Positions 1 to 7,295 of a stretch of 16,883 nucleotides of DNA are shown piece after piece. Origin of the DNA: JBMNTQ01 sp050945815 (GTDB taxonomy: Bacteria; Bacillota; Clostridia; Christensenellales; JBMNTQ01); contig JBMNTQ010000024.1 in assembly GCA_050945815.1 (NCBI GenBank), forward strand, positions 1 through 16,883. Direction: 5' to 3'. The translations under genes were made by a program, and so were the position numbers. Each line of letters opens with the position of its first letter. Within the stretch, counting starts at the first letter, position 1. Under the pieces are notes generated by a model that worked only from the letters and a program-made list of their open reading frames with translations, was not told the DNA's origin and did not search any database.

Positions 1-105
1 ATAGAAAAGAGAGAAATGGATTATTTAAACGAACTGGTCAATAGCGTGAGACGAAAAAACGGATTGCTGTTGAGCAAATATGGAATTGTTATTGAGGGAT
101 ACTGA
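1..105 (+). CDS. 3' end of an unidentified protein gene (partial)
   Basis: Frame 1 is open from the window edge to a TGA at 103-105, giving 34 residues that end in ..LSKYGIVIEGY. The visible part is rich in Lys, Arg, Glu and Asn and has no motif I recognise. It is more AT-rich than the genes that follow. The hairpin terminator about 70 bases downstream fits a gene ending here. It does not resemble the C-terminus of YqeY, which often precedes yqfC in Bacillus. It could be a chance open frame, since only 35 codons are visible; the gene start lies outside the window. Confidence 0.35.
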   Translation: MEKREMDYLNELVNSVRRKNGLLLSKYGIVIEGY

Positions 106-174
106 CTGTCTAGGGCCATCTAAATTATAGGAAGAAAAACTTAAACAATGGATTGGTGTAGCCTCCTAAATATA

Positions 175-220
175 AAAACAGCGTTTTTTAAAGGGAAATC
201 CTCTAAATAAACGCTGTTTT
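175..220. terminator. Hairpin terminator, probably bidirectional
   Basis: Positions 175-186 (AAAACAGCGTTT) are the exact reverse complement of 209-220 (AAACGCTGTTTT), a 12-bp stem with a 22-base loop. Because the stem is flanked by A runs on the left and T runs on the right, either strand gives a hairpin followed by a U-rich tail. It lies between the + strand ORF ending at 105 and the - strand gene starting at 495, so it could end both transcripts. On the - strand it begins 29 bases beyond the TAA at 249-251. Confidence 0.7.
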
Positions 221-248
221 ATTTGAAGTGCCTATTACTTTTTACGTA

Positions 249-350
249 TTACGCGTCGGCTACAGTTTCCTTGTGAGGAGCCGGGACAGGAGGGGGCGGC
301 AGGGTAGAAAGCGGTGTTGGAAGGAAAAACGGCAACCCTTTGGGATCAGT
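249..350 (-). other. Proline-rich open frame beyond the small gene, possible frameshifted tail
   Basis: On the - strand a frame shifted by +1 relative to the 346-495 ORF is open from the TGA at 362-360 to a TAA at 251-249. After the shift point it reads DPKGLPFFLPTPLSTL, then PPPPVPAPHKETVADA, then stop. There is no start codon or ribosome binding site of its own. The sequence is protein-like, overlaps the end of the upstream ORF and ends shortly before the hairpin at 220-175. It may be the true C-terminus of the upstream gene, displaced by a one-base indel or read by +1 frameshifting at GAC-TGA-T. The opposite strand is G-rich, which by itself yields CCN codons, so a chance open frame is a serious alternative. 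Confidence 0.35.
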
Positions 351-495
351 CTGGCTGCATCAGGTTGCGGCACAGGGCTTTGAGATCCTCGAGGCTATGG
401 TATTGGGTGCCGGACTGGCGGATGGTTTCTTGCAGATAGGGGGGCAGAGAATCGAAATAGGCCTTTATCTGTCTGTTTTCTTGTTGTTTGGCCAT
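346..495 (-). CDS. Small hypothetical protein, 49 residues
   Basis: This ORF starts with ATG at 495-493 and stops with TGA at 348-346. A near-perfect Shine-Dalgarno sequence (GGAGGTGAT on the - strand) ends a few bases before the ATG. The protein is soluble and mostly helical in character, with a core that reads FDSLPPYLQETIRQSG and a second part SLEDLKALCRNLMQ. I have the impression of short clostridial proteins with a similar SLP..QETI.QSG core, but cannot confirm it and assign no function. Codon third positions are C-rich, unlike the G/T-rich + strand genes; this is what a real, long-resident lagging-strand gene would show. It is transcribed divergently from yqfC. A proline-rich open frame in another phase continues beyond the stop, so the gene may be a frameshifted form of a longer one of about 82 residues. 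Confidence 0.65.
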   Translation of the reverse strand: MAKQQENRQIKAYFDSLPPYLQETIRQSGTQYHSLEDLKALCRNLMQPD

Positions 496-504
496 GAATG
501 ATCA

Positions 505-509
505 CCTCC
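505..509 (-). promoter_or_regulatory. Ribosome binding site of the small - strand gene
   Basis: On the - strand GGAGG (509-505) followed by TGATC matches the 16S rRNA tail over about nine bases and sits 9 bases before ATG at 495. It is the main reason to accept the 49-residue ORF as a gene despite its size. Confidence 0.75.
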
Positions 510-588
510 AGAGATAGTTTGCGTTATTAAAAGGGGATTATTCGAAAAAGCAGCGATTGGGTCGGGCATTTTCTGGCGTTCATTCTTT

Positions 589-616
589 TTGACGGGGTTA
601 TTGCATATAGTTTATT
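589..616 (+). promoter_or_regulatory. Candidate promoter of yqfC
   Basis: Two overlapping readings are possible. A SigA-type pair would be TTGACG at 589-594 and TTTATT at 611-616 with a 16-base spacer. A SigE-type -10 would be CATATAGT at 604-611, six of eight matches to CATACAMT, but its -35 partner is poor (TCATTCT at 580-586, spaced 17). yqfCD belong to the SigE regulon in Bacillus subtilis, which favours the second reading by analogy only. Either would start transcription shortly before the gene at 657. Confidence 0.25.
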
Positions 617-656
617 GGGAATATTCGGGAGATTGGATGGGCTTCGGAGGGTGGAT

Positions 657-965
657 ATGAAGAAGAAACGTAAAAAAAGGCATGCGAGGGCTAAGGTGCA
701 TACGGCAGGTATGCGGTTATTTGGCCTGGAAGAAGAAGTGAGCTTGGATTTGCCGCGGGTTTTTATACAAGGAATGCAACGGGTGAGCATTGATAATTAT
801 ACAGATATATTGGAATATGGGACAAATAAAGTCCGCATCGACACCGAAATGGGCATCTTGAGTGTTTTCGGTTCTGATATGGTGCTGGACAGCTTGGAAA
901 GCAGCCGGATCTCTGTTTCCGGCCAGATATTCGGCGCAGTGTACGAGGGGATGTTGAAGAGTTGA
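657..965 (+). CDS. yqfC: Sporulation protein YqfC (YabP/YqfC family)
   Basis: The 102-residue protein starts with a very basic stretch (MKKKRKKRHARAK), then shows the YabP/YqfC pattern: a short region with LPRVFIQG, a strand rich in hydrophobics around DILEYG, and the segment MGILSVFGSDMVLDSL. B. subtilis YqfC is about 93 residues and is made in the mother cell under SigE; the family is confined to spore formers and its biochemical role is unknown. The ATG at 657 is preferred over ATG at 615 because GGAGG at 646-650 lies 6 bases before it and family members begin with a similar basic segment. The stop overlaps the ATG of yqfD by one base (TGATG), so the two are translationally coupled, as expected for partners in one sporulation operon. 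Confidence 0.9.
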   Translation: MKKKRKKRHARAKVHTAGMRLFGLEEEVSLDLPRVFIQGMQRVSIDNYTDILEYGTNKVRIDTEMGILSVFGSDMVLDSLESSRISVSGQIFGAVYEGMLKS

Positions 966-2197
966 TGACCTCAATATGGCATTATTTGACTGGATATGTT
1001 ATCATCAAAGTGGAAGGCCTTGCGCTGGAGAGACTGATCAGTTTGATGCGGGTCCACGGGCTTTTCGCATGGGATGTCCGGCGCTTGAGCTATACGATTT
1101 TGGCGGCGAAGATCAGCGCTTTTTCATTGCCGAAGCTGAGAAAGCTGGCGGCTGACCAACCTTGCAGGCTGTCTATTGTAAGAAGGGGAGGGCTAAGCGC
1201 AACGTTCTCGTTTTTGCGTGCTCGGCGCAAGGGTTTTTTGATGGGCGCGCTGGCAGCGGTTGTCTTATTTTTTGCCTTGACTTCTTTTTTGTGGGGCATT
1301 GAACTTGAGGGGTTGGAGGATGAGGCGCTTGAGCAGAGCATTGTCTCACAATTGGAAGATATGGGTATTCGGCCGGGCATGTTGAAGGCCCAGATGGATT
1401 TCAGCCAAGTGGAGAAACGGTTGCTGTTGGATAACCCCGAGATCGCTTGGGCAGATGTGCGGCTTAGGGGCGTTATTTTGAACATTGGCTTTCGAGAGGC
1501 GGACTTGCCGCCCGATATGCAGAGCAAGGGCTATGAGCATATTATAGCCACAAAGGACGCTGTGATTCACTCGGTTACGCCATTGTCCGGGCAGGCGGAG
1601 GTGGAAGTTGGGCAGGCAGTGAAGGCTGGGGAGACTTTAATTAGCGGGATTGTGGCGTTTGAGGATGCGGCGCCTATTTACAGCACGGCCCGGGGGGAAG
1701 TGATGGGCCGGGTTTTTTATTCTGCTCGTTGCAGCCAAGACCTGTTTGAGCAGGAGCGGACGTTGACAGGGCGTGTGGCAACGGAGCGCTTCTTGATTGT
1801 AGGGAACTGGCGTGTTTCCCTGGGAAAAGAGGGGGAACCCTTCGTAGAATATGATGAAGAGGCTGTAAGACACGAGGTGTCGGGGTTATACTTGCCTTGC
1901 TTTGTGGAAACAGTGGAATATAAAGAAGTTTTGATCCAGCAGAAAAAGCTGGACTTGGATCGTGTTTTACAAGAGGCGCAGCAGAAGGCCTATCGGGAGA
2001 TTGAGGGACGCTTGCCTGAGGATGCGGTGATTAGGAAGGTAAGCACTGATTATGCTGTATCCGATGGTGGTGAACTTGTGGCCAATGTTTTGCTGGAATC
2101 GCTGGAGCAGATAGGCGAGGGGCGCCCCTATACACCGCCCGCCGATATCGGCGTCAGGGAAAACGGTGAGATGGGGGAGACGGCGCAAGAAGAATAG
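965..2197 (+). CDS. yqfD: Sporulation protein YqfD
   Basis: This 410-residue protein has one clear membrane segment at about residues 91-112 (FLMGALAAVVLFFALTSFLW), preceded by basic residues (RARRKG). It follows an N-terminal domain that opens WHYLTGYVIIKVEG, the usual YqfD start. The larger C-terminal part should lie across the membrane. B. subtilis YqfD is about 398 residues, belongs to the SigE regulon and is needed for efficient sporulation; its mechanism is not established. The ATG at 965 overlaps the yqfC stop; a TTG one codon upstream (962) is an alternative. The C-terminus ends in acidic residues and the stop lies 25 bases before phoH. Confidence 0.92.
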   Translation: MTSIWHYLTGYVIIKVEGLALERLISLMRVHGLFAWDVRRLSYTILAAKISAFSLPKLRKLAADQPCRLSIVRRGGLSATFSFLRARRKGFLMGALAAVVLFFALTSFLWGIELEGLEDEALEQSIVSQLEDMGIRPGMLKAQMDFSQVEKRLLLDNPEIAWADVRLRGVILNIGFREADLPPDMQSKGYEHIIATKDAVIHSVTPLSGQAEVEVGQAVKAGETLISGIVAFEDAAPIYSTARGEVMGRVFYSARCSQDLFEQERTLTGRVATERFLIVGNWRVSLGKEGEPFVEYDEEAVRHEVSGLYLPCFVETVEYKEVLIQQKKLDLDRVLQEAQQKAYREIEGRLPEDAVIRKVSTDYAVSDGGELVANVLLESLEQIGEGRPYTPPADIGVRENGEMGETAQEE

Positions 2198-2210
2198 AAC
2201 GTTTAAGGCA

Positions 2211-2216
2211 GGAGGG
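2211..2216 (+). promoter_or_regulatory. Ribosome binding site fixing the phoH start
   Basis: GGAGGG at 2211-2216 lies 6 bases before TTG at 2223. No comparable site precedes the earlier in-frame ATG at 2166, which lies inside yqfD. This supports a TTG start for phoH. Confidence 0.65.
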
Positions 2217-2222
2217 CTGTGT

Positions 2223-3230
2223 TTGAACAACGGTGAGAATAGTAACGGCTGTGAGGTTTTTGAAAGGCGGATTGCTGTGGAATCCATGCAGCACCTTTCA
2301 GAGCTTTTTGGGAACTATGATGAAAACATGAAAGTGATTGAGGCGGAATTGGGCGTTGTGGTGGCTACGAGAGATGCGGAGATTGTTGTTTCCGGAGAAT
2401 TGGACAAGGTCTCTTTGGCTGCTGCCGTGATCGAGCGGTTGCTGGCTATGATGCGCAAGGGCGTGATTGTGGACAGAAGCCGTATCCGCTATGCGATAGA
2501 TGTGATTGCCGAGGGAAAGGCGGACATTTTGGAGGAGGCCATGACTGATGTGGTGGCCATCACCAACCGTGGCAAGCAGATTAAGTGTCGTAGCGTTGGA
2601 CAGAAACGCTATGTGAAGGCGCTGCGGGAAAACACCGTTGTTATTTGCTCGGGCCCTGCGGGGACAGGCAAGACCTATCTGGCCATTGCTATGGCAGTTT
2701 TGGCCCTGAAGAATAAAGAAGTTAGTCGCATCGTACTCACCCGCCCGGCAGTGGAAGCGGGGGAAAAGTTGGGCTTTTTGCCCGGCGATTTGCAGAATAA
2801 GGTTGACCCTTATTTGCGGCCGCTGTATGATGCGCTGTTTGACTTTATGGGGGCGGAATCGTTTCAAAAATTGATGGAGCGCGGCGTGATTGAGGTAGCG
2901 CCGCTGGCTTATATGCGGGGGCGTACGCTGTCGGAATCGTTTATTATATTGGACGAGGCGCAGAATTGCACCACCGAGCAGATGAAGATGTTCCTAACGC
3001 GTTTTGGGGAGGGTTCGAGGGTGGCGGTGACCGGCGATGTGACTCAAATCGACTTGCCCCGGGACAGGAAATCCGGCATGAAGCATGCGATGCAGGTTTT
3101 GCGTGGCGTTGAGGGAATCGAGCTGGTGAGACTAACGGAGAAAGATGTGGTGCGTCATGAGTTGGTGCAGAAGATTGTTGTGGCGTACGAGAAGTTTGAG
3201 AAGACTCTGGGAAGGAGAGATGCGGATTGA
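2223..3230 (+). CDS. phoH: PhoH-like ATPase
   Basis: The 335-residue protein has a Walker A loop GPAGTGKT at residues 144-151 and a Walker B segment IILDEAQN at 241-248, followed by TGDVTQIDLPR, all typical of PhoH/YbeZ. The N-terminal 110 residues form the small domain found in PhoH proteins that neighbour ybeY. PhoH is a predicted cytosolic ATPase or helicase linked to RNA and ribosome maturation together with YbeY; its precise substrate is not settled. B. subtilis PhoH is about 319 residues, close to the length given by the TTG start at 2223. An in-frame ATG at 2166 would add 19 basic residues encoded inside yqfD and is unlikely. The end overlaps the TTG start of pgpH by four bases. Confidence 0.93.
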   Translation: MNNGENSNGCEVFERRIAVESMQHLSELFGNYDENMKVIEAELGVVVATRDAEIVVSGELDKVSLAAAVIERLLAMMRKGVIVDRSRIRYAIDVIAEGKADILEEAMTDVVAITNRGKQIKCRSVGQKRYVKALRENTVVICSGPAGTGKTYLAIAMAVLALKNKEVSRIVLTRPAVEAGEKLGFLPGDLQNKVDPYLRPLYDALFDFMGAESFQKLMERGVIEVAPLAYMRGRTLSESFIILDEAQNCTTEQMKMFLTRFGEGSRVAVTGDVTQIDLPRDRKSGMKHAMQVLRGVEGIELVRLTEKDVVRHELVQKIVVAYEKFEKTLGRRDAD

Positions 3231-5443
3231 GCGGGAAGAAGAAAAACAAGGCGTCTTTTGGGCGCTCGGCAAAACAGATTGCCAAAACCAAACACTTTTA
3301 TTCCCTGATGGTTGCCGCGGTGGTGTTTGTGGCGGTGTTTGCCGTGCTGGCAGCTTCTGCGTCGCCCAAGCAGCATACGCTGGCGGAAGGCAGCGTGGCT
3401 ACGGAGACCATCACCGCACCTCGGGATGTAGTGGATACTGTGACAACGGAAAGGCTACGGCAGGAGGCGCGTAACAGCGTCCAGCCTATTTACGTGGAAG
3501 ATGAGACCATTACCCAGGGTGTCAATGAATCGCTTGAAGGATTTTTCGCTCAGGTGTCGGAGGCCTATAGCTTAGGGCAGCAATATAAGGCGGATATTCA
3601 GAGCCAGAATATCGGCATGGTAGACTGGATTGCCGAGTTGACCCTGTCGGAGATTTCTTCCATGCAGAAGGTTTTTGAGCCCATGGAGGTTAGTGAGGAG
3701 GAATTGGAGACACTACTGACTTCCAGCCCTTCGACCATCAACCGCATTAAAAATGAGACGTTGAGCCGGGTGAAAGAAGATCTGGATAATGGTATCAAAC
3801 CGGAATTTTTGGAAACCCAGCAGGAAAAGATAAAACAGGATATCATGACGACCTTGTATGATATTTCCGACGATTTGCTGGCTTTTACCAACCGCTGTGT
3901 GGACAGCGCGACCCAGGCCAACATGCGGGAAAACGTTGAGCTGACTGAAAAGGAACGCGAGGAGAAGGCTGCCGCTATAGACGAGCGGGTTTATAAGGCG
4001 GGACAGAATATCGTGGTGCAGGGCGAGCTGGTAACTGGGGCGCAGATTGCCATGCTGGACAGTTTGGGCATGTTGCAGGCTAATGATGTGGTGGTATTGC
4101 TGTATGTGGGCGTGGGGCTGCTATGCGCTGTGTTGATCACCATGCTTAGCGTGTATGTTGTGCTGTATTGCCCTGACATTTTGCAGGATCGCCGTTTGAT
4201 TAACCTGCTGGGGATTGTGTTTTTGCTGACTTTCTTGCTGGGTATCGTGTTTGCCAAGGCCGACACGAGCACTATGCCGCAGGGATTTTTCGCCATTATG
4301 CCGATGGCATTTTTCTCCATGCTGCTCACCATCTTATTTTCACGTTCGTTGGCGCTTTTTGCTAACTTGGTGTTGTCTATTTTGATTGCCACGATGGTGA
4401 GCACCGATGGGCTTTTTACCTCGGAGATGGTGCATGCTCTGATTATTTATGTGGTGGGCGGAAGCACCGGTGTATTTTTTCTTAAGGGTTCTGGGCGGCG
4501 CTCTCGTATTGTCCTTGCGGGATTAGCGGTGGGTGTGGCCAATATTTTAGTCAGCGCCGGGATGGGGCTGATGGCTTCCACGGACCATTTGGATACGCTG
4601 AGCCGCTGTGGCTGGGGCTTTGTTTCCGGGCTGTTGTCCGCTGTGCTTTGCATTGGCACGCTGCCGCTGTGGGAAGCGATATTCAATGTGGTAACGCCTT
4701 CCAAGCTTTTAGAACTGGCAGCGCCGGATCAGCCGCTTTTAAAGAAGCTGATGCTGGAGGCACCAGGCACCTATCATCACAGCATCTTTATGGCAAACCT
4801 GGCGGAGGGAGCGGCCGAAGCCATCGGGGCGGACCCCGCTTTGGCGCGAGTGGGGGCATATTACCACGATATTGGCAAAAGCAAGAGGCCATACTTTTTT
4901 ACGGAGAACCAAATGGGGGAAAACCCCCACGACAAGCTTTCGCCGGAAGCCAGCGCCAAGATGATTGCTATGCATCCCCGCGATGGTTTACAAATGGCGC
5001 AGAAGCATAAGCTGCCCAAGCAGGTTCAGGATATTATCGTGCAGCATCACGGGACAACGGTGATTTTATATTTCTATCATAAGGCGGTGTCGCAACGGGG
5101 TGAGGAGAATGTAGACATTAATACGTTTCGTTATCCTGGCCCGAGACCTAGGAGCAAGGAGGCCGCGATTATCATGCTGGCGGATACGGCGGAGGCAGCC
5201 GTGCGTTCTTTGTCTACCAATGATACGGATGTGATTCGCAAGAAGGTGGAGCAACTGATTAAGCAGCGTATAGAAGATGGGCAGCTAAAGGAAGCGCCGC
5301 TGACGTTTAAGGATATTACCACCATTATCGAGACATTTGTAAAGATATTCAGCGGGATTATGCACGAACGAATAGAATATCCGGATATGGATATTACGGT
5401 AAAGGAGCAGCGGGATGCTGGAGATACAAAACCTGCAGAATGA
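3227..5443 (+). CDS. pgpH: 7TM-HD cyclic di-AMP phosphodiesterase PgpH/YqfF
   Basis: This 738-residue membrane protein matches PgpH/YqfF in architecture: a basic N-terminus, a first membrane helix at about 24-44, a large extracytoplasmic 7TMR-HDED domain at about 50-285, a bundle of helices at about 288-490, and a cytosolic HD domain. The HD metal site is visible as H518 in TYHH, H547-D548 in AYYHDIGK, then IIVQHHG and a later ADTAEAA. Listeria PgpH (about 718 residues) hydrolyses c-di-AMP to pApA, and that activity is inferred here because all key residues are present. The start is TTG at 3227, overlapping the phoH stop (TTGA), with GGAG at about 3214-3217 upstream. ybeY starts inside its 3' end. 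Confidence 0.93.
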   Translation: MSGKKKNKASFGRSAKQIAKTKHFYSLMVAAVVFVAVFAVLAASASPKQHTLAEGSVATETITAPRDVVDTVTTERLRQEARNSVQPIYVEDETITQGVNESLEGFFAQVSEAYSLGQQYKADIQSQNIGMVDWIAELTLSEISSMQKVFEPMEVSEEELETLLTSSPSTINRIKNETLSRVKEDLDNGIKPEFLETQQEKIKQDIMTTLYDISDDLLAFTNRCVDSATQANMRENVELTEKEREEKAAAIDERVYKAGQNIVVQGELVTGAQIAMLDSLGMLQANDVVVLLYVGVGLLCAVLITMLSVYVVLYCPDILQDRRLINLLGIVFLLTFLLGIVFAKADTSTMPQGFFAIMPMAFFSMLLTILFSRSLALFANLVLSILIATMVSTDGLFTSEMVHALIIYVVGGSTGVFFLKGSGRRSRIVLAGLAVGVANILVSAGMGLMASTDHLDTLSRCGWGFVSGLLSAVLCIGTLPLWEAIFNVVTPSKLLELAAPDQPLLKKLMLEAPGTYHHSIFMANLAEGAAEAIGADPALARVGAYYHDIGKSKRPYFFTENQMGENPHDKLSPEASAKMIAMHPRDGLQMAQKHKLPKQVQDIIVQHHGTTVILYFYHKAVSQRGEENVDINTFRYPGPRPRSKEAAIIMLADTAEAAVRSLSTNDTDVIRKKVEQLIKQRIEDGQLKEAPLTFKDITTIIETFVKIFSGIMHERIEYPDMDITVKEQRDAGDTKPAE

Positions 5444-5894
5444 GCTGTCGTTTGGCGAGGAACTGCGAGAGATTATAGAACGGGTCGCCCAGGAAATCGC
5501 GGATGAGAGGGAGATCGGGCCTTTTGAGGCTAGTGTGAACATTGTAGACGACCCTTGCATTCGCGAGGCCAACCGGACGTTTCGCGGCATGGACCGGGAG
5601 ACGGATGTGTTGTCCTTTCCCATGGCGGACGTTGCAGCAGGTGAGGAGTTGGAGCAAAACCCGGATACTGGGGAGACGGTTTTGGGGGATATTATGATTT
5701 CCTTGCCGCGGGCGGCGGCCCAGGCCCGAGAATACGGGCATTCCCTTCGGCGGGAGATTGGCTTTTTGACGGCTCATGGTATGCTGCATCTTTTAGGCTA
5801 TGACCATGAGACACAAGAGCAGGAGGATGAGATGTTTACGGCTCAGGAGCGGGTGTTGTCGCGGTTAAACCTGGACAGGGATAGGGAGGAATAG
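5415..5894 (+). CDS. ybeY: Endoribonuclease YbeY, rRNA maturation factor
   Basis: The 159-residue protein carries the zinc site H-x3-H-x5-H in HGMLHLLGYDH (H121, H125, H131) and the preceding conserved segments TDVLSFPM and GDIMISL. YbeY is a metal-dependent RNase required for 16S rRNA 3' end maturation and ribosome quality control. The ATG lies 29 bases inside pgpH, with AAAGGAG at 5401-5407 placed 7 bases upstream, so translation is probably coupled. The length equals the usual 150-160 residues. Its nearness to phoH and era is the classic ribosome-maturation grouping. Confidence 0.95.
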   Translation: MLEIQNLQNELSFGEELREIIERVAQEIADEREIGPFEASVNIVDDPCIREANRTFRGMDRETDVLSFPMADVAAGEELEQNPDTGETVLGDIMISLPRAAAQAREYGHSLRREIGFLTAHGMLHLLGYDHETQEQEDEMFTAQERVLSRLNLDRDREE

Positions 5895-5895
5895 T

Positions 5896-6309
5896 ATGAG
5901 TCCGGAAGAGAAGAGACTGGTGAACGCGGCGATTGAGGCGCGAAAAATGGCTTATGCGCCGTATTCCAATTTTGGTGTGGGAGCGGCGATTGAAGCGGCG
6001 TCTGGGCGGATTTATACAGGATGTAACGTGGAATCGGCTTCCTATGGTGCGACGATTTGTGCCGAGCGCAGTGCCTTGTGTGCTGCGATAGCTGCCGGGG
6101 AGCGGGAGTTTTTGGCGATTGCGGTGGCGGCGAGGACGCTGTCTTTTCCCTGCGGCATTTGCAGGCAGTGTTTGGTGGAATTTTCGCCGGATATGAACGT
6201 GATTGCGGCGGATCTTTCCGGGGCGTATCAATCGTTTAAGCTGTCTCAGTTGCTGCCTTGTTTTTTTGGCAGCGAGAATTTAAAAACACAGAGTGAGGTG
6301 AAGGAATAA
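5896..6309 (+). CDS. cdd: Cytidine deaminase
   Basis: This 137-residue protein has the complete active site of small homotetrameric cytidine deaminases: the substrate-binding NVESASYGATICAE with C55-A-E57 (zinc ligand and catalytic glutamate) and PCGICRQ with C86 and C89 as the other zinc ligands. It converts cytidine and deoxycytidine to uridine and deoxyuridine in pyrimidine salvage. The ATG follows the ybeY stop by one base, with GGGAGGA at 5884-5890. In B. subtilis dgkA lies between ybeY and cdd; here it is missing. The C-terminal tail after LLPCFFG is somewhat longer than usual. Confidence 0.95.
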   Translation: MSPEEKRLVNAAIEARKMAYAPYSNFGVGAAIEAASGRIYTGCNVESASYGATICAERSALCAAIAAGEREFLAIAVAARTLSFPCGICRQCLVEFSPDMNVIAADLSGAYQSFKLSQLLPCFFGSENLKTQSEVKE

Positions 6310-6310
6310 G

Positions 6311-7204
6311 TTGGCTTTTCAATCGGGCTTTGTAACCATAATCGGTTGTCCCAATGTGGGAAAATCTACCCTTATGAACGCTTTGGTGGGGCAGAAGGTT
6401 TCCATTGTATCCCAGAAGGCGCAGACTACCCGCAACTGTATTCAGGGCGTTTTGACCCGGGAGGATTATCAGGCAGTTTTTGTGGACACGCCGGGTATCC
6501 ACCATCCGAAAACCCGTTTGGGTGACTATATGATGCGCATGGTAAAGAATTCTATGGCGGGTCATGACGTGATGTTGGTGATGATCGATGGCGTGGCCGG
6601 TGTCGGGCGGCGGGATCGGGAGATATTGGACGGCTTGCGCAAAAATGAGATGCCGGTGATTCTGGTGATCAACAAGATCGACGCCATTCCTAAAGAGACA
6701 CTTTTGCCTATGATCGCGCAGTTTCAGGAAGAAAGCTGGATTCGTCATATCGTGCCTGTTTCCGCGTTGAAGGGGGACGGGCTGAAAGAGCTGGAGCAAC
6801 TGATCCGCGGCTTTTTGCCTGTGGGGCCCAAGTATTTTCCTGATGATATGGTAACGGACCAGCCCGAGCGGCAGGTGGTTGCGGAATTCATCCGGGAGAA
6901 GGCACTGGAGCTTTTGCAGGAGGAGGTTCCCCATGGCGTGGGCGTGGATGTGGAGCGCATGCAGGAGCAGGAGAATGGTGTGATTGAAATTTTTGCTACG
7001 ATTTACTGCGACAAGAACAGCCACAAGGGCATCATCATCGGTAAAAACGGCTCTATGCTGAAAGAGATCGGAAGAAGGGCGCGAAAAGAGATTGAGTGGC
7101 TGCTCATGACTAGGGTTTATCTGGAACTTTGGGTGAAGGTGAAGGAAGGCTGGCGCAACAGCCATGCTACGCTGCGGCAGTTAGGCTATTCGCCTGAGAA
7201 TTGA
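6311..7204 (+). CDS. era: Ribosome assembly GTPase Era
   Basis: The 297-residue protein has all GTPase motifs: G1 GCPNVGKST (12-20), G2 around KAQTTR, G3 DTPG (59-62), G4 NKID (121-124) and G5 SALKG (151-155). A C-terminal KH domain carries the RNA-binding loop GIIIGKNGS (240-248). Era binds the 3' end of 16S rRNA and checks small-subunit assembly. B. subtilis Era is 301 residues. The start is TTG at 6311, right after the cdd stop, with AGGTGAAGGA just upstream; no nearby ATG gives the family N-terminus (SGFVTIIG). Confidence 0.97.
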   Translation: MAFQSGFVTIIGCPNVGKSTLMNALVGQKVSIVSQKAQTTRNCIQGVLTREDYQAVFVDTPGIHHPKTRLGDYMMRMVKNSMAGHDVMLVMIDGVAGVGRRDREILDGLRKNEMPVILVINKIDAIPKETLLPMIAQFQEESWIRHIVPVSALKGDGLKELEQLIRGFLPVGPKYFPDDMVTDQPERQVVAEFIREKALELLQEEVPHGVGVDVERMQEQENGVIEIFATIYCDKNSHKGIIIGKNGSMLKEIGRRARKEIEWLLMTRVYLELWVKVKEGWRNSHATLRQLGYSPEN

Positions 7205-7235
7205 TTTTTTTGAATTGGGTTTCCTAATTTTTCAT

Positions 7236-7277
7236 CGCATATCCCGGAAGAAAGGCGTAAAACTATAAACGCATATC
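7236..7277 (+). repeat. Short direct repeat in the era-yqzL gap
   Basis: The octamer CGCATATC occurs at 7236-7243 and again at 7270-7277, 34 bases apart start to start, in the 91-base gap between era and the yqzL-like gene. The gap also holds a TATAAA at 7264-7269 without a convincing -35 partner. The repeats could be protein-binding sites or coincidence. Confidence 0.25.
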
Positions 7278-7295
7278 TGTAAGGGGGATTTTTGA

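Noticed and set aside
160..170. Reverse-complement ribosome binding site (AGGAGG on the - strand)
   Set aside because: No start codon and open frame follow at a usable distance.
615..656. Earlier ATG for yqfC
   Set aside because: No ribosome binding site, and it would overlap the candidate promoter region; ATG 657 has GGAGG at good spacing.
6236..7165. 309-residue - strand ORF antisense to era
   Set aside because: It lies wholly opposite a certain gene, is unusually rich in His and Leu, and resembles no known protein; it is a shadow of era codons.
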